From: Pseudomonas laurentiana
Lineage (GTDB): Bacteria > Pseudomonadota > Gammaproteobacteria > Pseudomonadales > Pseudomonadaceae
NCBI RefSeq assembly: GCF_014648275.1
Contig: NZ_BMQU01000017.1
Span: forward strand, 60,808-124,807
Length of the DNA stretch: 64,000 nt
Reading direction: 5' to 3'
Shown here: positions 8,689 through 19,117 of the stretch, in pieces
How positions within the stretch are numbered: position 1 is the stretch's first letter
Layout: each line of letters begins with the position of its first letter
Made by a program: the position numbers and the translations under genes
The notes under the pieces: model-generated
The model's database searches: none
The model's input: only the letters and a program-made list of their open reading frames with translations
What the model was told of the DNA's origin: nothing

Positions 8689-10467
8689 TTAAAACTGTTC
8701 GGCACTGAGCAGGTAAAGCGACTCGCTACCGGCTTTTACCGAAGCACTCAAGGCATGGATACGCGGCAACAAACGGGCGAAGTAGAACTGTGCTGTGCCC
8801 AGTTTGCTGGCATAGAAATCATCCTGCCCTTGCTTGGCCAGCGCTGTACGCGCCATCAGCGCCCACATGTAGGCATAAGCAACGTAGCCGAACGCCTGCA
8901 AGTATTCCACCGACGCAGCCCCTATCTCGTTCGGATTGCTCTTGGCGCGGTCCAGCACCCAGTCGGTCAGCTCGTCGAGACTGTTCAAGGCGGCTTCCAG
9001 CGGCGTGCTGAATGCCTGCAAATCGCTGTCGGCCGAAGCGATGAACTGGCGGATTTCGTCGGCGAACAACCGATAAAACGCCCCGCCGCTACCAACAACC
9101 TTGCGACCGATCAAGTCCAGCGCCTGAATACCGTTGGTGCCTTCGTAGATCTGCGTGATACGCACATCGCGCACCAGTTGCTCCTGGCCCCACTCACGGA
9201 TGTAACCATGGCCACCGAACACCTGCTGCCCATGCACGGTCGCTTCCAGACCCAGGTCCGTGAGAAACGCCTTGGCCACCGGCGTCAGCAAGGCCACCAG
9301 GTCTTCGGCCCGTTTGCGCACCGCCGGGTCTTCGCTGTACTTGGCCGTGTCCAGTTGCATTGCTACATAGCTGGAAAACGCGCGCCCGCCCTCGTTAAAG
9401 GCCTTCATGGTCAGCAGCATGCGCCGAACATCCGGGTGAACGATGATCGGGTCAGCCGCCTTGTCTTTCGCTTGCGGGCCAGTCGGAGCACGACTTTGCA
9501 GGCGGTCACGGGCGTATTCAATAGCGTTCTGGTACGAGCGCTCTGCCGACGCCAGCCCCTGAATACCCACCCCCAGGCGTTCATAGTTCATCATGGTGAA
9601 CATGGCCGCCAGGCCCTTGTTTGGCTCACCGACCAGATACCCGACCGCTTCATCGAAATTCATCACGCAGGTAGCGGAACCCTGGATACCCATCTTGTGC
9701 TCGATGGAGCCGCAATTGACCGGGTTGCGTGCGCCGAGGCTACCGTCGGCATTGACCAGGAACTTTGGCACCAGAAACAATGAAATGCCTTTCGGCCCAG
9801 CGGGTGCATCTGGCAGCTTGGCCAACACCAGGTGAATGATGTTCTCGGTCAGGTCGTGCTCACCGCCAGTGATGAAGATCTTCGTGCCACTGACCTTGTA
9901 ACTGCCATCGGCCTGAGGTTCTGCACGGGTACGGATGATGCCCAGGTCGGTACCGGCATGGGGCTCGGTCAGGCACATTGAGCCAGCCCAGACACCGGCA
10001 TACATGTTCGGCAGGTAGGTCGCCTTGAGCGCCTCACTGGCGTGGGCATTGATCGACAGACAGGCGCCGGCGGTCAGCATCGGGTACAACCCAAACGCCA
10101 GGCTGGAGGCGTTGACCATCTCTTCGACCTGGGCAGAAATCACTTTGGGCATGCCCATGCCGCCAAACGCGGGGTCACCGCCAACACCTACCCAGCCGCC
10201 CTCGGCATAGGTGCGATACGCGTCGATAAAACCTGCTGGCGTACTGACGACGCCATTGTCCCAACGGCAACCCTCTTCGTCGGCGCCACGGTTCAGCGGT
10301 GCGATGCTTTTGCTGGTGACCTTTCCGGCCTCCTCGAGCACGGCCATGGCCGTCTCTTCATCAACGATTTCAGCCAAGCCGGGCAGCTGGGCCCACAGCT
10401 TGGCAACCTCGAAGACTTCATTGAGGACGAAGCGCATATCGCGCAAGGGCGCTTTATAGTCAGCCAT
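8689..10467 (-). CDS. Acyl-CoA dehydrogenase, long type with C-terminal extension
   Basis: The product is 592 residues, the long dehydrogenase class of about 600 residues found in pseudomonads. It contains the FAD/acyl-CoA binding core (MCLTEPHAGTDLG, about residues 165-177), ITGGEHDLTENI, and the catalytic-glutamate segment IYEGTNGIQALDLIGRK (about 425-440). A helical C-terminal domain follows. It would carry out the first step of fatty-acid beta-oxidation on acyl-CoA with an electron-transferring flavoprotein. It is a paralogue of the gene at 12075-13880. The 125-bp upstream gap shows no PsrA-type box, so the two paralogues may be regulated differently. Confidence 0.93.
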   Translation of the reverse strand: MADYKAPLRDMRFVLNEVFEVAKLWAQLPGLAEIVDEETAMAVLEEAGKVTSKSIAPLNRGADEEGCRWDNGVVSTPAGFIDAYRTYAEGGWVGVGGDPAFGGMGMPKVISAQVEEMVNASSLAFGLYPMLTAGACLSINAHASEALKATYLPNMYAGVWAGSMCLTEPHAGTDLGIIRTRAEPQADGSYKVSGTKIFITGGEHDLTENIIHLVLAKLPDAPAGPKGISLFLVPKFLVNADGSLGARNPVNCGSIEHKMGIQGSATCVMNFDEAVGYLVGEPNKGLAAMFTMMNYERLGVGIQGLASAERSYQNAIEYARDRLQSRAPTGPQAKDKAADPIIVHPDVRRMLLTMKAFNEGGRAFSSYVAMQLDTAKYSEDPAVRKRAEDLVALLTPVAKAFLTDLGLEATVHGQQVFGGHGYIREWGQEQLVRDVRITQIYEGTNGIQALDLIGRKVVGSGGAFYRLFADEIRQFIASADSDLQAFSTPLEAALNSLDELTDWVLDRAKSNPNEIGAASVEYLQAFGYVAYAYMWALMARTALAKQGQDDFYASKLGTAQFYFARLLPRIHALSASVKAGSESLYLLSAEQF

Positions 10468-10592
10468 GGCAACCTCTCACAGAACCAGTCAGGGGGCAGT
10501 CCCGGAGGACCGATACTCAGTTAGGAAACCAGTGTACCCGAACAACTTTTGTGAGACATAGGACCATCTTTTGACCATAAAGTCACATTCGG

Positions 10593-11876
10593 TCACGCAG
10601 TGCGCACGGCTCCTCGCTTGTTTTCCAAACCGTAGGCAACCACGCAGTTACGGCCCGCCCCCTTGGCGCTGTAGAGCGCCTGGTCGGCCGACTTGAGCAC
10701 TTCGTCAGGCGTGCGATGCTCCATCTGCCGCTCGGCGACACCGATACTGATCGTCACCGACACACTGGTGGCCGCAGCAGAGCCACGACGCTGGCGCCCC
10801 TGAGTATCGTCCTGCGGGCGGTTATCCGGGTTACGCAGCAGGATATTGTAGTTGGCGATCACCTCGCGCACCGCTTCCAGGTGAGGCATGCACTCCTCGA
10901 TACTCTTGCCGGCAAACACCAGGCAAAACTCCTCGCCACCATAGCGGTAAGCACGGCCTCCGCCGGTGACCTTGGACAGCTTGCTGGCCACCAGGCGCAA
11001 CACCTGATCACCCACATCGTGACCATGGGTGTCGTTGAATTTCTTGAAGTGATCGACGTCGGTCATCGCCAGCACATAGGTGCGCCCCAGACGCTGCATT
11101 CGCTCGTTCAATGCACGTCGTCCCGGCAACCCGGTCAACTCGTCGCGAAAAGCCATTTGATAGGCCTCGTGGGACACCGCCGCGGCAATCATCAACATCA
11201 CCTGACTGCACATGATGTTGAGGGTAAATGGCAGGATGAAAGTCTTGGGCAGCATCCAGAAAATGCCGAGCAGGCCAATGACCTGGGTCGCATGCAATGG
11301 CCGTGGCTGACGCAGGTACTGCACCACCAGCAGCCCGAAGGCAATCAGAAACACCGGGTACGCCATCTGGATCAGGCTCATCCATTGGCCATGCAGCGAC
11401 GGCCAGCGAATCTCCGCCAACCACGCCAGCAACGGTTGCGGGAAGCTCTGCTCAAGCCCCAGGGCGACACTGCCAACAGCCAGCAACACGGCAAAGCGCG
11501 CCACCATATCCTGGAACAGATGCGTACGCTCCTGCCAGGCGCCAAACAGCCCGAACAACATGGGCAATAACAAACACACTAAATGGAAGACAACGGCCGC
11601 ATCCTCGCGGACGCGACCATTGTCTCGATAAAAGTCGGTCTGGGTATCCAGCAGGAAGTAGGCGATATAGACCGTGACCATCAGAAACAGCTCACGCTGA
11701 CGTCGGTAAACCGCGCAGTAGGCTCCACCAAGCAGTAACACCAAGGTTGGCAGCACGTTGAACAGTGATGTGAAAAAAACACTCAGGTCCCGCACATAGG
11801 CCGCCGCCAATCCGCAGAGCAGAAGGAACAGTGATGGCAGAAAGTGGCTGAGGCGTACAGCAGATAAACGAAACAA
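10593..11876 (-). CDS. Membrane diguanylate cyclase (GGDEF)
   Basis: This 427-residue protein has about six to eight hydrophobic helices in residues 10-235 and a C-terminal GGDEF domain (about 245-405). The active-site motif is GGEEF at 313-317, a functional variant, with DVDHFKKFNDTHGHDVGD upstream. The inhibitory RxxD site expected nine residues before the motif is absent (TGGG is there), so product inhibition is probably lacking. It makes cyclic di-GMP at the inner membrane; the input signal is unknown. It lies between two acyl-CoA dehydrogenase genes, all on the same strand but separated by terminator-sized gaps. Confidence 0.9.
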   Translation of the reverse strand: MFRLSAVRLSHFLPSLFLLLCGLAAAYVRDLSVFFTSLFNVLPTLVLLLGGAYCAVYRRQRELFLMVTVYIAYFLLDTQTDFYRDNGRVREDAAVVFHLVCLLLPMLFGLFGAWQERTHLFQDMVARFAVLLAVGSVALGLEQSFPQPLLAWLAEIRWPSLHGQWMSLIQMAYPVFLIAFGLLVVQYLRQPRPLHATQVIGLLGIFWMLPKTFILPFTLNIMCSQVMLMIAAAVSHEAYQMAFRDELTGLPGRRALNERMQRLGRTYVLAMTDVDHFKKFNDTHGHDVGDQVLRLVASKLSKVTGGGRAYRYGGEEFCLVFAGKSIEECMPHLEAVREVIANYNILLRNPDNRPQDDTQGRQRRGSAAATSVSVTISIGVAERQMEHRTPDEVLKSADQALYSAKGAGRNCVVAYGLENKRGAVRTA

Positions 11877-12021
11877 GGGAATCTCCGACCCGGCAGATCA
11901 ACAATGGCATTGTGCCTTCACTGCATCGGCAACGCACATGAATAGATGAATATTTACCGGCACTTTCATTTAACGGCAGCACGAGACGAGGACTTGATGC
12001 CTCCTTCCCATTCGTACACAC

Positions 12022-12058
12022 AAAAAAAAACGCCTGCCGGTTAGGGCAGGCGGTTTTT
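12022..12058 (-). terminator. Terminator after the second acyl-CoA dehydrogenase
   Basis: CGCCTGCC (12031-12038) pairs with GGCAGGCG (12045-12052). Nine A precede the stem and five T follow it on the plus strand, so it is bidirectional. On the minus strand it lies 16-22 bp after the stop of the gene at 12075 and ends in nine T. Confidence 0.88.
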
Positions 12059-12074
12059 CAGCTCAGGCACGCTC

Positions 12075-13880
12075 TCAGTAAGCGAGGCCGAAGTCTTCTT
12101 CTTTCATGTCCATCAGGTTGTTGGCGCCCGACAGCATGGCTTCAACATGCACACGGGTACGCGGCAGGATGCGCTGGAAGTAGAAGCGTGCAGTCTGCAG
12201 CTTGGCGGTGTAGAACGCGGCTTCGCTGGTACCAGTTGCCAGTTTTTCCGCAGCCAGGCGCGCCATGTCGGCCCAGAAGTAGGCCAGGCAGGCGTAACCG
12301 GAGTACATGAGGTAGTCCACCGACGCGGCACCGACTTCCTCACGGTCTTTCATGGCGGCCATACCGACTTTCATGGTCAGCTCGCCCCACTCCTTGTTCA
12401 GCTTGATCAGCGGCTCGACGAACTCCTTGACCGCATCGTTGCCTTCCTGGGCCTGACAGAACTTGTGGACGATCTTGGTGAAGCCCTTCAGTGCTTCGCC
12501 TTGGGTCATCAGGACTTTGCGGCCCAGCAGGTCCAGTGCCTGGATACCCGTGGTGCCCTCATAAAGCATGGAGATACGGCTATCGCGCACGTTCTGTTCC
12601 ATGCCCCACTCGGCGATGAAACCGTGGCCACCATAGATCTGCACGCCATGGTTGGCGGCTTCGAAGCCGACTTCCGTCATGAACGCTTTGGCGATCGGGG
12701 TCATGAAGGCCAGCAGCGCGTCGGCTTTCTTCCGCTCTTCCGCGTCCTGGCTGTACTTGACGATATCGACCAGTTTGGCCGTGAAGTAGACCATCGCCCG
12801 GTTACCTTCGGCGAAGGCCTTCATGGTCAGCAGCATACGCCGCACATCCGGGTGAACGATGATCGGGTCAGCGGCTTTGTCCGGTGCTTTCGGGCCGGTC
12901 AGCGAGCGCATTTGCAGGCGGTCGCGGGCGTACTTCAAACCACCCTGGAAGGCCACTTCAGCATGGGCCAACCCTTGCAGCGCGGTACCCAGACGTGCGG
13001 TGTTCATGAAGGTGAACATGCAGTTCAGGCCCTTGTTCGCCGGGCCGATCAGGTAACCGGTCGCGGCATCGAAGTTCATCACGCAGGTGGCGTTGCCGTG
13101 GATACCCATCTTGTGTTCGATGGAACCGCAGGCAACAGCATTGCGTTCGCCCACCCCGCCGTCAGCGGTAGGCAGGAACTTCGGCACGATGAACAGGGAA
13201 ATCCCTTTAGTGCCAGCAGGTGCGTCGGGCAGGCGCGCCAGAACGATATGGACGATGTTGTCGGCCATGTCGTGCTCACCGGCGGAGATGAAGATCTTGG
13301 TGCCGGTGACTTTGTAGGAGCCGTCAGCCTGAGGCTCGGCCTTGGTGCGCAGCATGCCCAGATCAGTACCGCAGTGCGGCTCGGTCAGGCACATGGTGCC
13401 GGTCCACTCGCCGGAAACCAGCTTGGTCAGGTAGGTGTGCTGCTGCTCGGCAGTGCCGTGCTCGGAGATGGTGTTCATCGCACCGTGGGACAGGCCAGGG
13501 TACATGCCCCAGGACCAGTTGGACTCACCCACCATTTCGCTGATCGCCAGGCCCAGCGACTCAGGCAGGCCTTGGCCACCATGGTCGATGTCATGGGCCA
13601 GGCTCGGCCAGCCGCCTTCGACGAACTGCTTGTAGGCTTCCTTGAAACCGCTCGGGGTTTTCACGCCCGACTCGCTCCAGGTGCAACCCTCCAGATCACC
13701 AACACGGTTCAGCGGGGCCAGTACCTGTTCACAAAACTTGGCGCCTTCTTCAAGGATGGCATTCACCATGTCTGGTGTGGCGTCCTGACAAGCCGGCAGG
13801 CTCTGATAGTGCGCGTCGTAACCGAGCAACTCGTCACGAACAAAGCGAATATCACGCAAGGGGGCTTTGTAATCAGGCAT
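12075..13880 (-). CDS. Acyl-CoA dehydrogenase, long type, candidate PsrA target
   Basis: The product is 601 residues. Core motifs are [13 protein letters not shown] (about 163-175), [14 protein letters not shown] and the catalytic-glutamate segment [18 protein letters not shown]. It performs the alpha,beta-dehydrogenation of acyl-CoA in fatty-acid catabolism. From memory, the orthologous gene in P. aeruginosa (PA0506 type) is a known target of the fatty-acid-responsive repressor PsrA, and two PsrA-type boxes overlap the promoter here. It is the paralogue of the gene at 8689-10467 and shares the same C-terminal extension. Confidence 0.93.
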   Translation of the reverse strand: MPDYKAPLRDIRFVRDELLGYDAHYQSLPACQDATPDMVNAILEEGAKFCEQVLAPLNRVGDLEGCTWSESGVKTPSGFKEAYKQFVEGGWPSLAHDIDHGGQGLPESLGLAISEMVGESNWSWGMYPGLSHGAMNTISEHGTAEQQHTYLTKLVSGEWTGTMCLTEPHCGTDLGMLRTKAEPQADGSYKVTGTKIFISAGEHDMADNIVHIVLARLPDAPAGTKGISLFIVPKFLPTADGGVGERNAVACGSIEHKMGIHGNATCVMNFDAATGYLIGPANKGLNCMFTFMNTARLGTALQGLAHAEVAFQGGLKYARDRLQMRSLTGPKAPDKAADPIIVHPDVRRMLLTMKAFAEGNRAMVYFTAKLVDIVKYSQDAEERKKADALLAFMTPIAKAFMTEVGFEAANHGVQIYGGHGFIAEWGMEQNVRDSRISMLYEGTTGIQALDLLGRKVLMTQGEALKGFTKIVHKFCQAQEGNDAVKEFVEPLIKLNKEWGELTMKVGMAAMKDREEVGAASVDYLMYSGYACLAYFWADMARLAAEKLATGTSEAAFYTAKLQTARFYFQRILPRTRVHVEAMLSGANNLMDMKEEDFGLAY

Positions 13881-13953
13881 AGCGATAAACCTCTGCTGAT
13901 GAATCCTGGAAAGGGAGACCGTGACACACCGACCAGCTGTTGGCGACTTTCGG

Positions 13954-13981
13954 TCAAACAGTTGTTTGAAACATACGTTTA
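13954..13981. promoter_or_regulatory. Two abutting PsrA-type operators
   Basis: TCAAAC-AGTT-GTTTGA (13954-13969) is a perfect inverted repeat fitting the PsrA consensus (G/C)AAAC-N2-4-GTTT(G/C). A second, overlapping site GAAAC-ATAC-GTTTA (13968-13981) follows. Together they cover the -10 element and the start region of the promoter, as expected for repression relieved by long-chain acyl ligands. Confidence 0.75.
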
Positions 13982-13998
13982 CGCCAATGGGTTGTCAA
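13970..13998 (-). promoter_or_regulatory. Sigma-70 promoter of the acyl-CoA dehydrogenase gene
   Basis: On the minus strand TTGACA (13998-13993) is followed after exactly 17 bp by TATGTT (13975-13970). It lies about 90 bp upstream of the ATG at 13880. The -35 is a perfect match and the -10 matches at four of six positions. Confidence 0.7.
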
Positions 13999-14151
13999 GC
14001 ATCGTCCAGAGGGCAATTCCGCCATCTCAAACTGCTGCACGGCCCTCATTGCGCGCGCCATGCACACACGAACGAGCGCCTGGCGACAAGGCCAAGGCGC
14101 TGATACATAAAGCGTAGTAGAGGGGTAAAGCGCCGGTAGACCGAGGGCCGG

Positions 14152-14448
14152 TCAGGCGTAGGTGTCGATCAGGGTGCCGAGCATTTCGTCCGATGCTTTG
14201 GCGACTTTGACACCCAGTTCGACCTGGAACTTGCCCAGGGCCAATTCGACCGTGCTGGTAGCAAGGTCCTGTTGCTGGCTGCGATCGACTGAACGCAGAC
14301 GCTCAGCCTGATAGTCGCTGGACTGGCTGGTGGCGGCGCGCTCAACGGTGGTGTTGGCAATCTGGCTGGCGGCCTGATCGACACGGTTCTGCCCAGTCTG
14401 AATAGCGCCCAGACCGGCATAGAACGCTGAATTGCCCGAGATTTCCAT
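14152..14448 (-). CDS. Small protein resembling the ends of flagellar rod/hook proteins
   Basis: A 98-residue protein with GGAG seven bases before its ATG. I do not recognise a named family. The first 35 residues (GLGAIQTGQNRVDQAASQIAN) resemble the N-terminal helix of FlgB/FlgC/FlgG-type proteins, which read GLxAxQxxLDxxAxNIAN. The last 35 (DLATSTVELALGKFQVELG, then VAKASDEMLGTL) resemble their C-terminal helix. Nothing of the central domains is present. No flagellar genes are nearby. It sits between the fadE-type gene and bioD on the same strand. Function unknown; the resemblance is my inference from pattern alone. Confidence 0.7.
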   Translation of the reverse strand: MEISGNSAFYAGLGAIQTGQNRVDQAASQIANTTVERAATSQSSDYQAERLRSVDRSQQQDLATSTVELALGKFQVELGVKVAKASDEMLGTLIDTYA

Positions 14449-14555
14449 TTCGACACTCCATGACGCTAACGGCAGGTACTGCCTATTGAAGCAGACCCGA
14501 AGGGAAAAGGCCCGTCAAAAACACTAATAGCCTATTGCCTGCCAATAGCCTTCCG

Positions 14556-15236
14556 CTAGTCCAACAGGTCCAGTTGCAGGTACTCAGCCACCGCGTCAGC
14601 CGTCACGTTCTTGAGTTTGGGAACACGTCCCAGGCAAGGAGCCGGCAACCGCTCAGCCAGGGTTGCGAGGTTCTCTTCCAGGCGCGACGTGCGTGGGTCG
14701 ACGATGTTGGCCACCCAGCCGGCCAACTGCAGGCCGTCGCGTGCGATGGCTTCGGCGCTGAGCAAGGCATGGCTGATACAGCCCAGACGCACGCCGACCA
14801 CCAGGATCACCGGCAGTTGCAAGGCAATGGCCAGATCTGAAAGATTGGCCTGATCAGACAGCGGCACCCGCCAACCGCCAGCCCCTTCAATCAGGGTGAA
14901 ATCTGCCCGCTGCGCCAACACATGACGCATTGGCGCGAGCAGGCCCTGCACCGTCAATGCCACGCCCGCCTCACGTGCGGCCAAATGCGGTGCAATGGCC
15001 GGCTCGAAGGCGAAAGGGTTGATCTGCTCATAGGGCAATGCAATCGAACTTTGCGCCATCAGCGCCAGGGCGTCGGCATTGCGCAGGCCCTTGACGCTGA
15101 CCTCACAGCCCGAGGCGACCGGCTTGGCACCCAGTGTACTGAGCCCCGCCTGGCGCGCAGCCTGCAGCAACCCGGCAGCGATCGTGGTCTTGCCGACGTC
15201 GGTATCGGTACCGGCGATGAAATAGGCTGCGTTCAT
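14556..15236 (-). CDS. bioD: Dethiobiotin synthetase
   Basis: BioD makes dethiobiotin from DAPA, CO2 and ATP, the penultimate step of biotin synthesis. The 226-residue product has the P-loop GTDTDVGKT at residues 9-17 and VIEGAGG-type sequence (LIEGAGGWRVPL). ATG at 15236 is preferred: it lies one base after the bioC stop, and the longer open frame would overlap bioC. It is the last gene of the bioBFHCD operon. Confidence 0.95.
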   Translation of the reverse strand: MNAAYFIAGTDTDVGKTTIAAGLLQAARQAGLSTLGAKPVASGCEVSVKGLRNADALALMAQSSIALPYEQINPFAFEPAIAPHLAAREAGVALTVQGLLAPMRHVLAQRADFTLIEGAGGWRVPLSDQANLSDLAIALQLPVILVVGVRLGCISHALLSAEAIARDGLQLAGWVANIVDPRTSRLEENLATLAERLPAPCLGRVPKLKNVTADAVAEYLQLDLLD

Positions 15237-15237
15237 T

Positions 15238-16062
15238 TCAGACTCCACCTTCCAGAGGTTTCTGCAGCACCCCGTAGACCACCTGATAGGTCGCCGGCAG
15301 GCCTTGCGGCTCACGGAAACGCTCGTAAGCCTGTAGCAAGCCTTGCATACGCGCCCGCCCCGTCAAGCCGGTGGGCCGACCTGGGTTGAGATTGTGGGCG
15401 CCCAGGGCCTTGAGCTCATGGGTCAGGCTGCGCACATCCGGGTAGTGCAATACATGCGGACGGTTCTCCAATACCTGCACCTGCATGCCGCTGGCAATGC
15501 ACAGGCGCTGATACGCTTCCCATTGCCGAAAACGGTTAACGTGAACCAACCCGTCCACCGCCTGCCAGCTGTCGCGAAGCTCCTGGAGCGTACCGACACA
15601 CAGGCTGGCAAACGCCAGCACGCCGCCGGGCTGCAAGACCCGCCGCGCCTCGCTGAGCACGCCCGCAAAATCGCCGCACCACTGCACCGCCAGGCTGGAG
15701 AAGATCAGCCCGACGCTAGCCTCTCGCAGCGGCAAACGCTCGGCATCACCCGCGACATGGTAATGCGCACCACCCTGTTCGCGAGCATGACGAAGCATGC
15801 CTTCGGCAATGTCCACCGCCACACCGACACACTGTGGGTAACGCTGTTTCAGCATCCGACTGAAGTAGCCCGTGCCACTGCCCAGGTCGACCCAGTTCGA
15901 GGGCTCCAACGAGGCGGGCAACTGCTCCAGCAAGGTACTTCCTACATCGCGCTGCAACTGCGCAACGCTGTCATAGCTGACGGCCGCACGGGAAAACGAC
16001 GCCGCGACCTGGCGCTTGTCGGGCAAGGCGCCGGGCAAGCCCGGCTGGGATAGATCAGTCAT
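15238..16062 (-). CDS. bioC: Malonyl-ACP O-methyltransferase
   Basis: BioC methylates malonyl-ACP to start pimeloyl chain synthesis for biotin. The 274-residue protein has the SAM-binding motif [13 protein letters not shown] (about 57-69) in a class I methyltransferase fold, plus [13 protein letters not shown]. The start is ATG 16062 rather than GTG 16065 because GAGAG stands five bases before it. It overlaps the bioH stop by 8 nt. BioC plus BioH is the E. coli-type route to pimeloyl-ACP. Confidence 0.94.
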   Translation of the reverse strand: MTDLSQPGLPGALPDKRQVAASFSRAAVSYDSVAQLQRDVGSTLLEQLPASLEPSNWVDLGSGTGYFSRMLKQRYPQCVGVAVDIAEGMLRHAREQGGAHYHVAGDAERLPLREASVGLIFSSLAVQWCGDFAGVLSEARRVLQPGGVLAFASLCVGTLQELRDSWQAVDGLVHVNRFRQWEAYQRLCIASGMQVQVLENRPHVLHYPDVRSLTHELKALGAHNLNPGRPTGLTGRARMQGLLQAYERFREPQGLPATYQVVYGVLQKPLEGGV

Positions 16063-16786
16063 CACCGCTCTCGTGCAAAAACGCTTTAATCGCGCAGGCC
16101 AGCTCGTGGGGCGACTCCATCAGGAAGCCATGGGCACTGTCTTCGATCAGGCCAACCTCCACATCGGGCAGCACATTCAGCAACTCACGTGCAGCCTCTG
16201 CCGGCACCAACGCATCGCTCCCGGCAAACAAGTGCAACTGCGGGCCATCAAACGCCTGCAGCGCCGCACGGGTATCCAGTTGCGCCAGCAGTTCCAGGCC
16301 CGTCACCAGAAACTCCTCACGGGTCTGCGGCATGCCGGCCGTCAACAGCCGAGCCAAGGTGCGCGGTTCCTGCGCCCCCTGGCTGCACAGTGAAATGAAG
16401 CGTTTGAGGGTTACCTGCGGATGGTGGCGGCAGCCGTCGAGAAACGTCTCGAACGTGGCGGGCGCCATCCCTTGTGGCCAATCTGGACGGGCGACAAAAC
16501 TGAGGTTGCTGGCCAGGGTCAGAACGCCACAGCACTCATCGCCACGACGGGCGGCCAACTCAGCCGCCAGCATTCCACCCAGCGACCAGCCGCCCAACCA
16601 GGTATTGCGCGGCACGCTGCGATCCAGCGCCGAGAGCCAAGCGTCCAGATCACTGGTGTCGAGTTGTGGCAAGGCGTGCACCTCGACTTTGAGCGTCGGG
16701 TCCAATGCACGCAAGGCAGCAGCCAACGGCTCCAACGCCGAGGTCCCCAGCCCCCAACCCGGCAACAGTATCAGACGGTCACGCAT
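16055..16786 (-). CDS. bioH: Pimeloyl-ACP methyl ester carboxylesterase
   Basis: BioH removes the methyl group from pimeloyl-ACP methyl ester, ending chain elongation. The 243-residue alpha/beta hydrolase starts [21 protein letters not shown] and carries the nucleophile elbow GGWSLGGM (Ser about residue 77). The catalytic His is in [11 protein letters not shown] near the C-terminus. It overlaps bioF by 8 nt at its start and bioC by 8 nt at its end, so it is an internal member of the biotin operon. Confidence 0.93.
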   Translation of the reverse strand: MRDRLILLPGWGLGTSALEPLAAALRALDPTLKVEVHALPQLDTSDLDAWLSALDRSVPRNTWLGGWSLGGMLAAELAARRGDECCGVLTLASNLSFVARPDWPQGMAPATFETFLDGCRHHPQVTLKRFISLCSQGAQEPRTLARLLTAGMPQTREEFLVTGLELLAQLDTRAALQAFDGPQLHLFAGSDALVPAEAARELLNVLPDVEVGLIEDSAHGFLMESPHELACAIKAFLHESGDD

Positions 16787-17951
16787 CGACAGGCTCCAGC
16801 AGCGGGTAGCACTCGGCCAATGCAGTTAACAATAGCTGCACCTGTTCCTGACTGTGGGCCGCGGTCAGGGTGACACGCAACCGCGCCCCTCCCGCCGGAA
16901 CCGTTGGAGGCCGAATGGCAGTGACCAGCAGGCCGCGCGCGCGCAGCAACTGCGACAACCGCACAGCCCGTGCGCTGTCACCGATCATGATCGGTTGGAT
17001 CGGGGTGAAGCTGTCCATCAGCGTCAAACCGATCTGCTCGGCGCCACTGCGAAATTGTTGGATCAAGGCGGCCAGGTGCTCTCTGCGCCAGGTCTCAGTA
17101 CGCAGCAGCTCAAGGCTTTTCAAGGTTGCACACGCCAGCGCCGGTGGCTGACTGGTGGTGTAGATATAAGGGCGGGCGAACTGGATCAGGCACTCGATCA
17201 GCTCTTCGCTGCCCGCAACAAATGCGCCCCCGGTGCCGAAGGCCTTACCCAGGGTGCCGACCAACACCGGAACGTCCTCCAGACCCAGACCGAAATGCTC
17301 GACCACCCCACCGCCTTGTCGGCCAAGGGTGCCAAAACCATGCGCATCGTCGACCATCAACCAGGCGCCTCGCGCCTTTGCCGCCTTGGCCAATGCGGGC
17401 AGGTCGGCCACATCGCCGTCCATGCTGAACACCCCGTCGGTGACCACCAGGGTGTTGCCTTGGGCTTTTTCCAGACGGCTGCTCAGGCTCAGGGCATCGT
17501 TATGCAGGTAGCGATTGAAACGCGCGCCGCTGAGTAGCCCGGCATCAAGCAATGATGCGTGGTTGAGCCGGTCTTGCAAGACCGTATCGCCCTGCCCGAC
17601 CAATGCTGTCACGGCCCCCAGGTTGGCCATGTAACCTGTGGTGAACAGCAACGCCCTGGGGCGCCCGGTGAACTCGGCCAACGCCTCTTCCAGCGCGTGA
17701 TGCGGGCCGCTATGGCCGATCACCAAGTGCGAAGCACCGCCGCCGACACCCCAGCGCTCGGCACCGTCGCGCCAGGCAGCAATCACATCCGGGTGATTGG
17801 CCAGGCCCAGGTAGTCGTTGCTGCAAAAGGCCAACAGCGGTTGGCCATCGACCACCACGCTGGGGCCTTGCGGGCTCTCCAGCAAAGGTCGTTGCCGGTA
17901 CAGGGAGGCCGCGCGCCGTTCTTCCAGGCGCGCACGAAGATCGAAGCTCAT
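16779..17951 (-). CDS. bioF: 8-amino-7-oxononanoate synthase
   Basis: BioF is the PLP enzyme that condenses pimeloyl-ACP with alanine. The 390-residue product shows the family features [23 protein letters not shown] and the PLP lysine in [16 protein letters not shown] at 17951 has GAGG five bases upstream and begins 7 bases after the bioB stop; a GTG two codons earlier is less likely. Internal gene of bioBFHCD. Confidence 0.95.
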   Translation of the reverse strand: MSFDLRARLEERRAASLYRQRPLLESPQGPSVVVDGQPLLAFCSNDYLGLANHPDVIAAWRDGAERWGVGGGASHLVIGHSGPHHALEEALAEFTGRPRALLFTTGYMANLGAVTALVGQGDTVLQDRLNHASLLDAGLLSGARFNRYLHNDALSLSSRLEKAQGNTLVVTDGVFSMDGDVADLPALAKAAKARGAWLMVDDAHGFGTLGRQGGGVVEHFGLGLEDVPVLVGTLGKAFGTGGAFVAGSEELIECLIQFARPYIYTTSQPPALACATLKSLELLRTETWRREHLAALIQQFRSGAEQIGLTLMDSFTPIQPIMIGDSARAVRLSQLLRARGLLVTAIRPPTVPAGGARLRVTLTAAHSQEQVQLLLTALAECYPLLEPVDA

Positions 17952-17958
17952 CCGCACC

Positions 17959-19017
17959 TCAGACCGAGGCGGCGTTGTAGAACAACTCGTTGCTTTTCTG
18001 CTCGATCAAGGCCTGTTCGATCGCCGCTTGATGGACCTCATCGGCATGTTCTTCGCGGGCTTCAGGCTGGATACCAAGGCGCGCGAACAATTGCATGTCC
18101 TTGTCGGCTTGCGGGTTGGCAGTGGTCAGCAGCTTCTCGCCGTAGAAAATCGAGTTGGCGCCGGCGAAGAAGGCCAAGGCCTGCATTTCTTCATTCATGG
18201 CTTCACGGCCGGCCGACAGACGGACATGGGACTTCGGCATCAGAATGCGGGCAACGGCGAGCATGCGAATAAAGTCGAACGGATCGACAGCGTCAGCGTT
18301 CTCCAGCGGCGTACCGGCCACTTTTACCAGCATGTTGATCGGGACCGACTCCGGGTGTTCTGGCAGGTTGGCCAGTTGAATCAGCAGGCCTGCGCGGTCG
18401 TCCAGCGACTCGCCCATACCGAGAATACCGCCTGAACAGATCTTCATCCCGGCATCGCGCACGTAGGCCAGGGTTTCCAGGCGTTCGCCGTAGGTACGGG
18501 TGGTGATGATGTTGCCGTAGAACTCCGGCGAGGTATCGAGGTTGTGGTTGTAGTAGTCCAGCCCGGCTTCGGCCAGAGCCTGGGTCTGCTCACGGTCGAG
18601 CTTGCCCAGGGTCATGCAGGTTTCCAGGCCCATCGCCTTGACCCCTTTGACCATCTCCAGCACGTACGGCATGTCCTTGGCTGACGGGTGTTTCCAGGCG
18701 GCACCCATGCAGAACCGGGTAGAGCCGATAGCCTTGGCCCGTGCGGCTTCTTCCAGCACCTTCTGCACTTCCATCAGCTTCTGCTTGTCCAGGCCGGTGT
18801 TGTAGTGACCGGACTGTGGACAATATTTGCAATCTTCCGGGCACGCACCGGTCTTGATCGACAGCAAGGTCGATACCTGGACGCGGTTAGCGTTGAAGTG
18901 CGCGCGATGTACGGTTTGCGCCTGGAACAGCAAGTCGTTGAACGGCTGTTGGAACAGGGCTTTGACCTCAGCCAGGGTCCAGTCGTGACGAAGAGTTGCA
19001 GTTGTGCTGGCGCTCAT
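17959..19017 (-). CDS. bioB: Biotin synthase
   Basis: BioB is the radical-SAM enzyme that inserts sulfur into dethiobiotin. The 352-residue product has the cluster motif [10 protein letters not shown] (CxxxCxxC, about residues 57-64) and the downstream conserved segments [13 protein letters not shown] and SGGILGMGE. The start ATG at 19017 fits family length; the extension to 19077 is out of family. It is the first gene of the biotin operon, with a promoter and BirA-type operator about 75-125 bp upstream. Confidence 0.96.
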   Translation of the reverse strand: MSASTTATLRHDWTLAEVKALFQQPFNDLLFQAQTVHRAHFNANRVQVSTLLSIKTGACPEDCKYCPQSGHYNTGLDKQKLMEVQKVLEEAARAKAIGSTRFCMGAAWKHPSAKDMPYVLEMVKGVKAMGLETCMTLGKLDREQTQALAEAGLDYYNHNLDTSPEFYGNIITTRTYGERLETLAYVRDAGMKICSGGILGMGESLDDRAGLLIQLANLPEHPESVPINMLVKVAGTPLENADAVDPFDFIRMLAVARILMPKSHVRLSAGREAMNEEMQALAFFAGANSIFYGEKLLTTANPQADKDMQLFARLGIQPEAREEHADEVHQAAIEQALIEQKSNELFYNAASV

Positions 19018-19088
19018 GGGCGATTCCTTGTTTAGGCTTGACTGGCGCCGGGACAGGAAAGCCCGCCAGCGCATCACGGAGTGTTTGC

Positions 19089-19117
19089 ATGATTAAGGAA
19101 GCCCCATGCACTGTCAA
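19089..19117 (-). promoter_or_regulatory. Promoter of the bioBFHCD operon
   Basis: On the minus strand TTGACA (19117-19112) is followed after 17 bp by AATCAT (19094-19089). The -35 is a perfect match and lies inside the left half of the BirA-type operator. The -10 is 72 bp upstream of the bioB ATG. Confidence 0.7.

Noticed and set aside
12147-14117. 656-codon plus-strand open frame opposite the acyl-CoA dehydrogenase gene
   Set aside because: It is the antisense of a well-supported gene, has low-complexity His/Gln/Arg-rich translation and no family resemblance. Such long shadows are normal in high-GC DNA.
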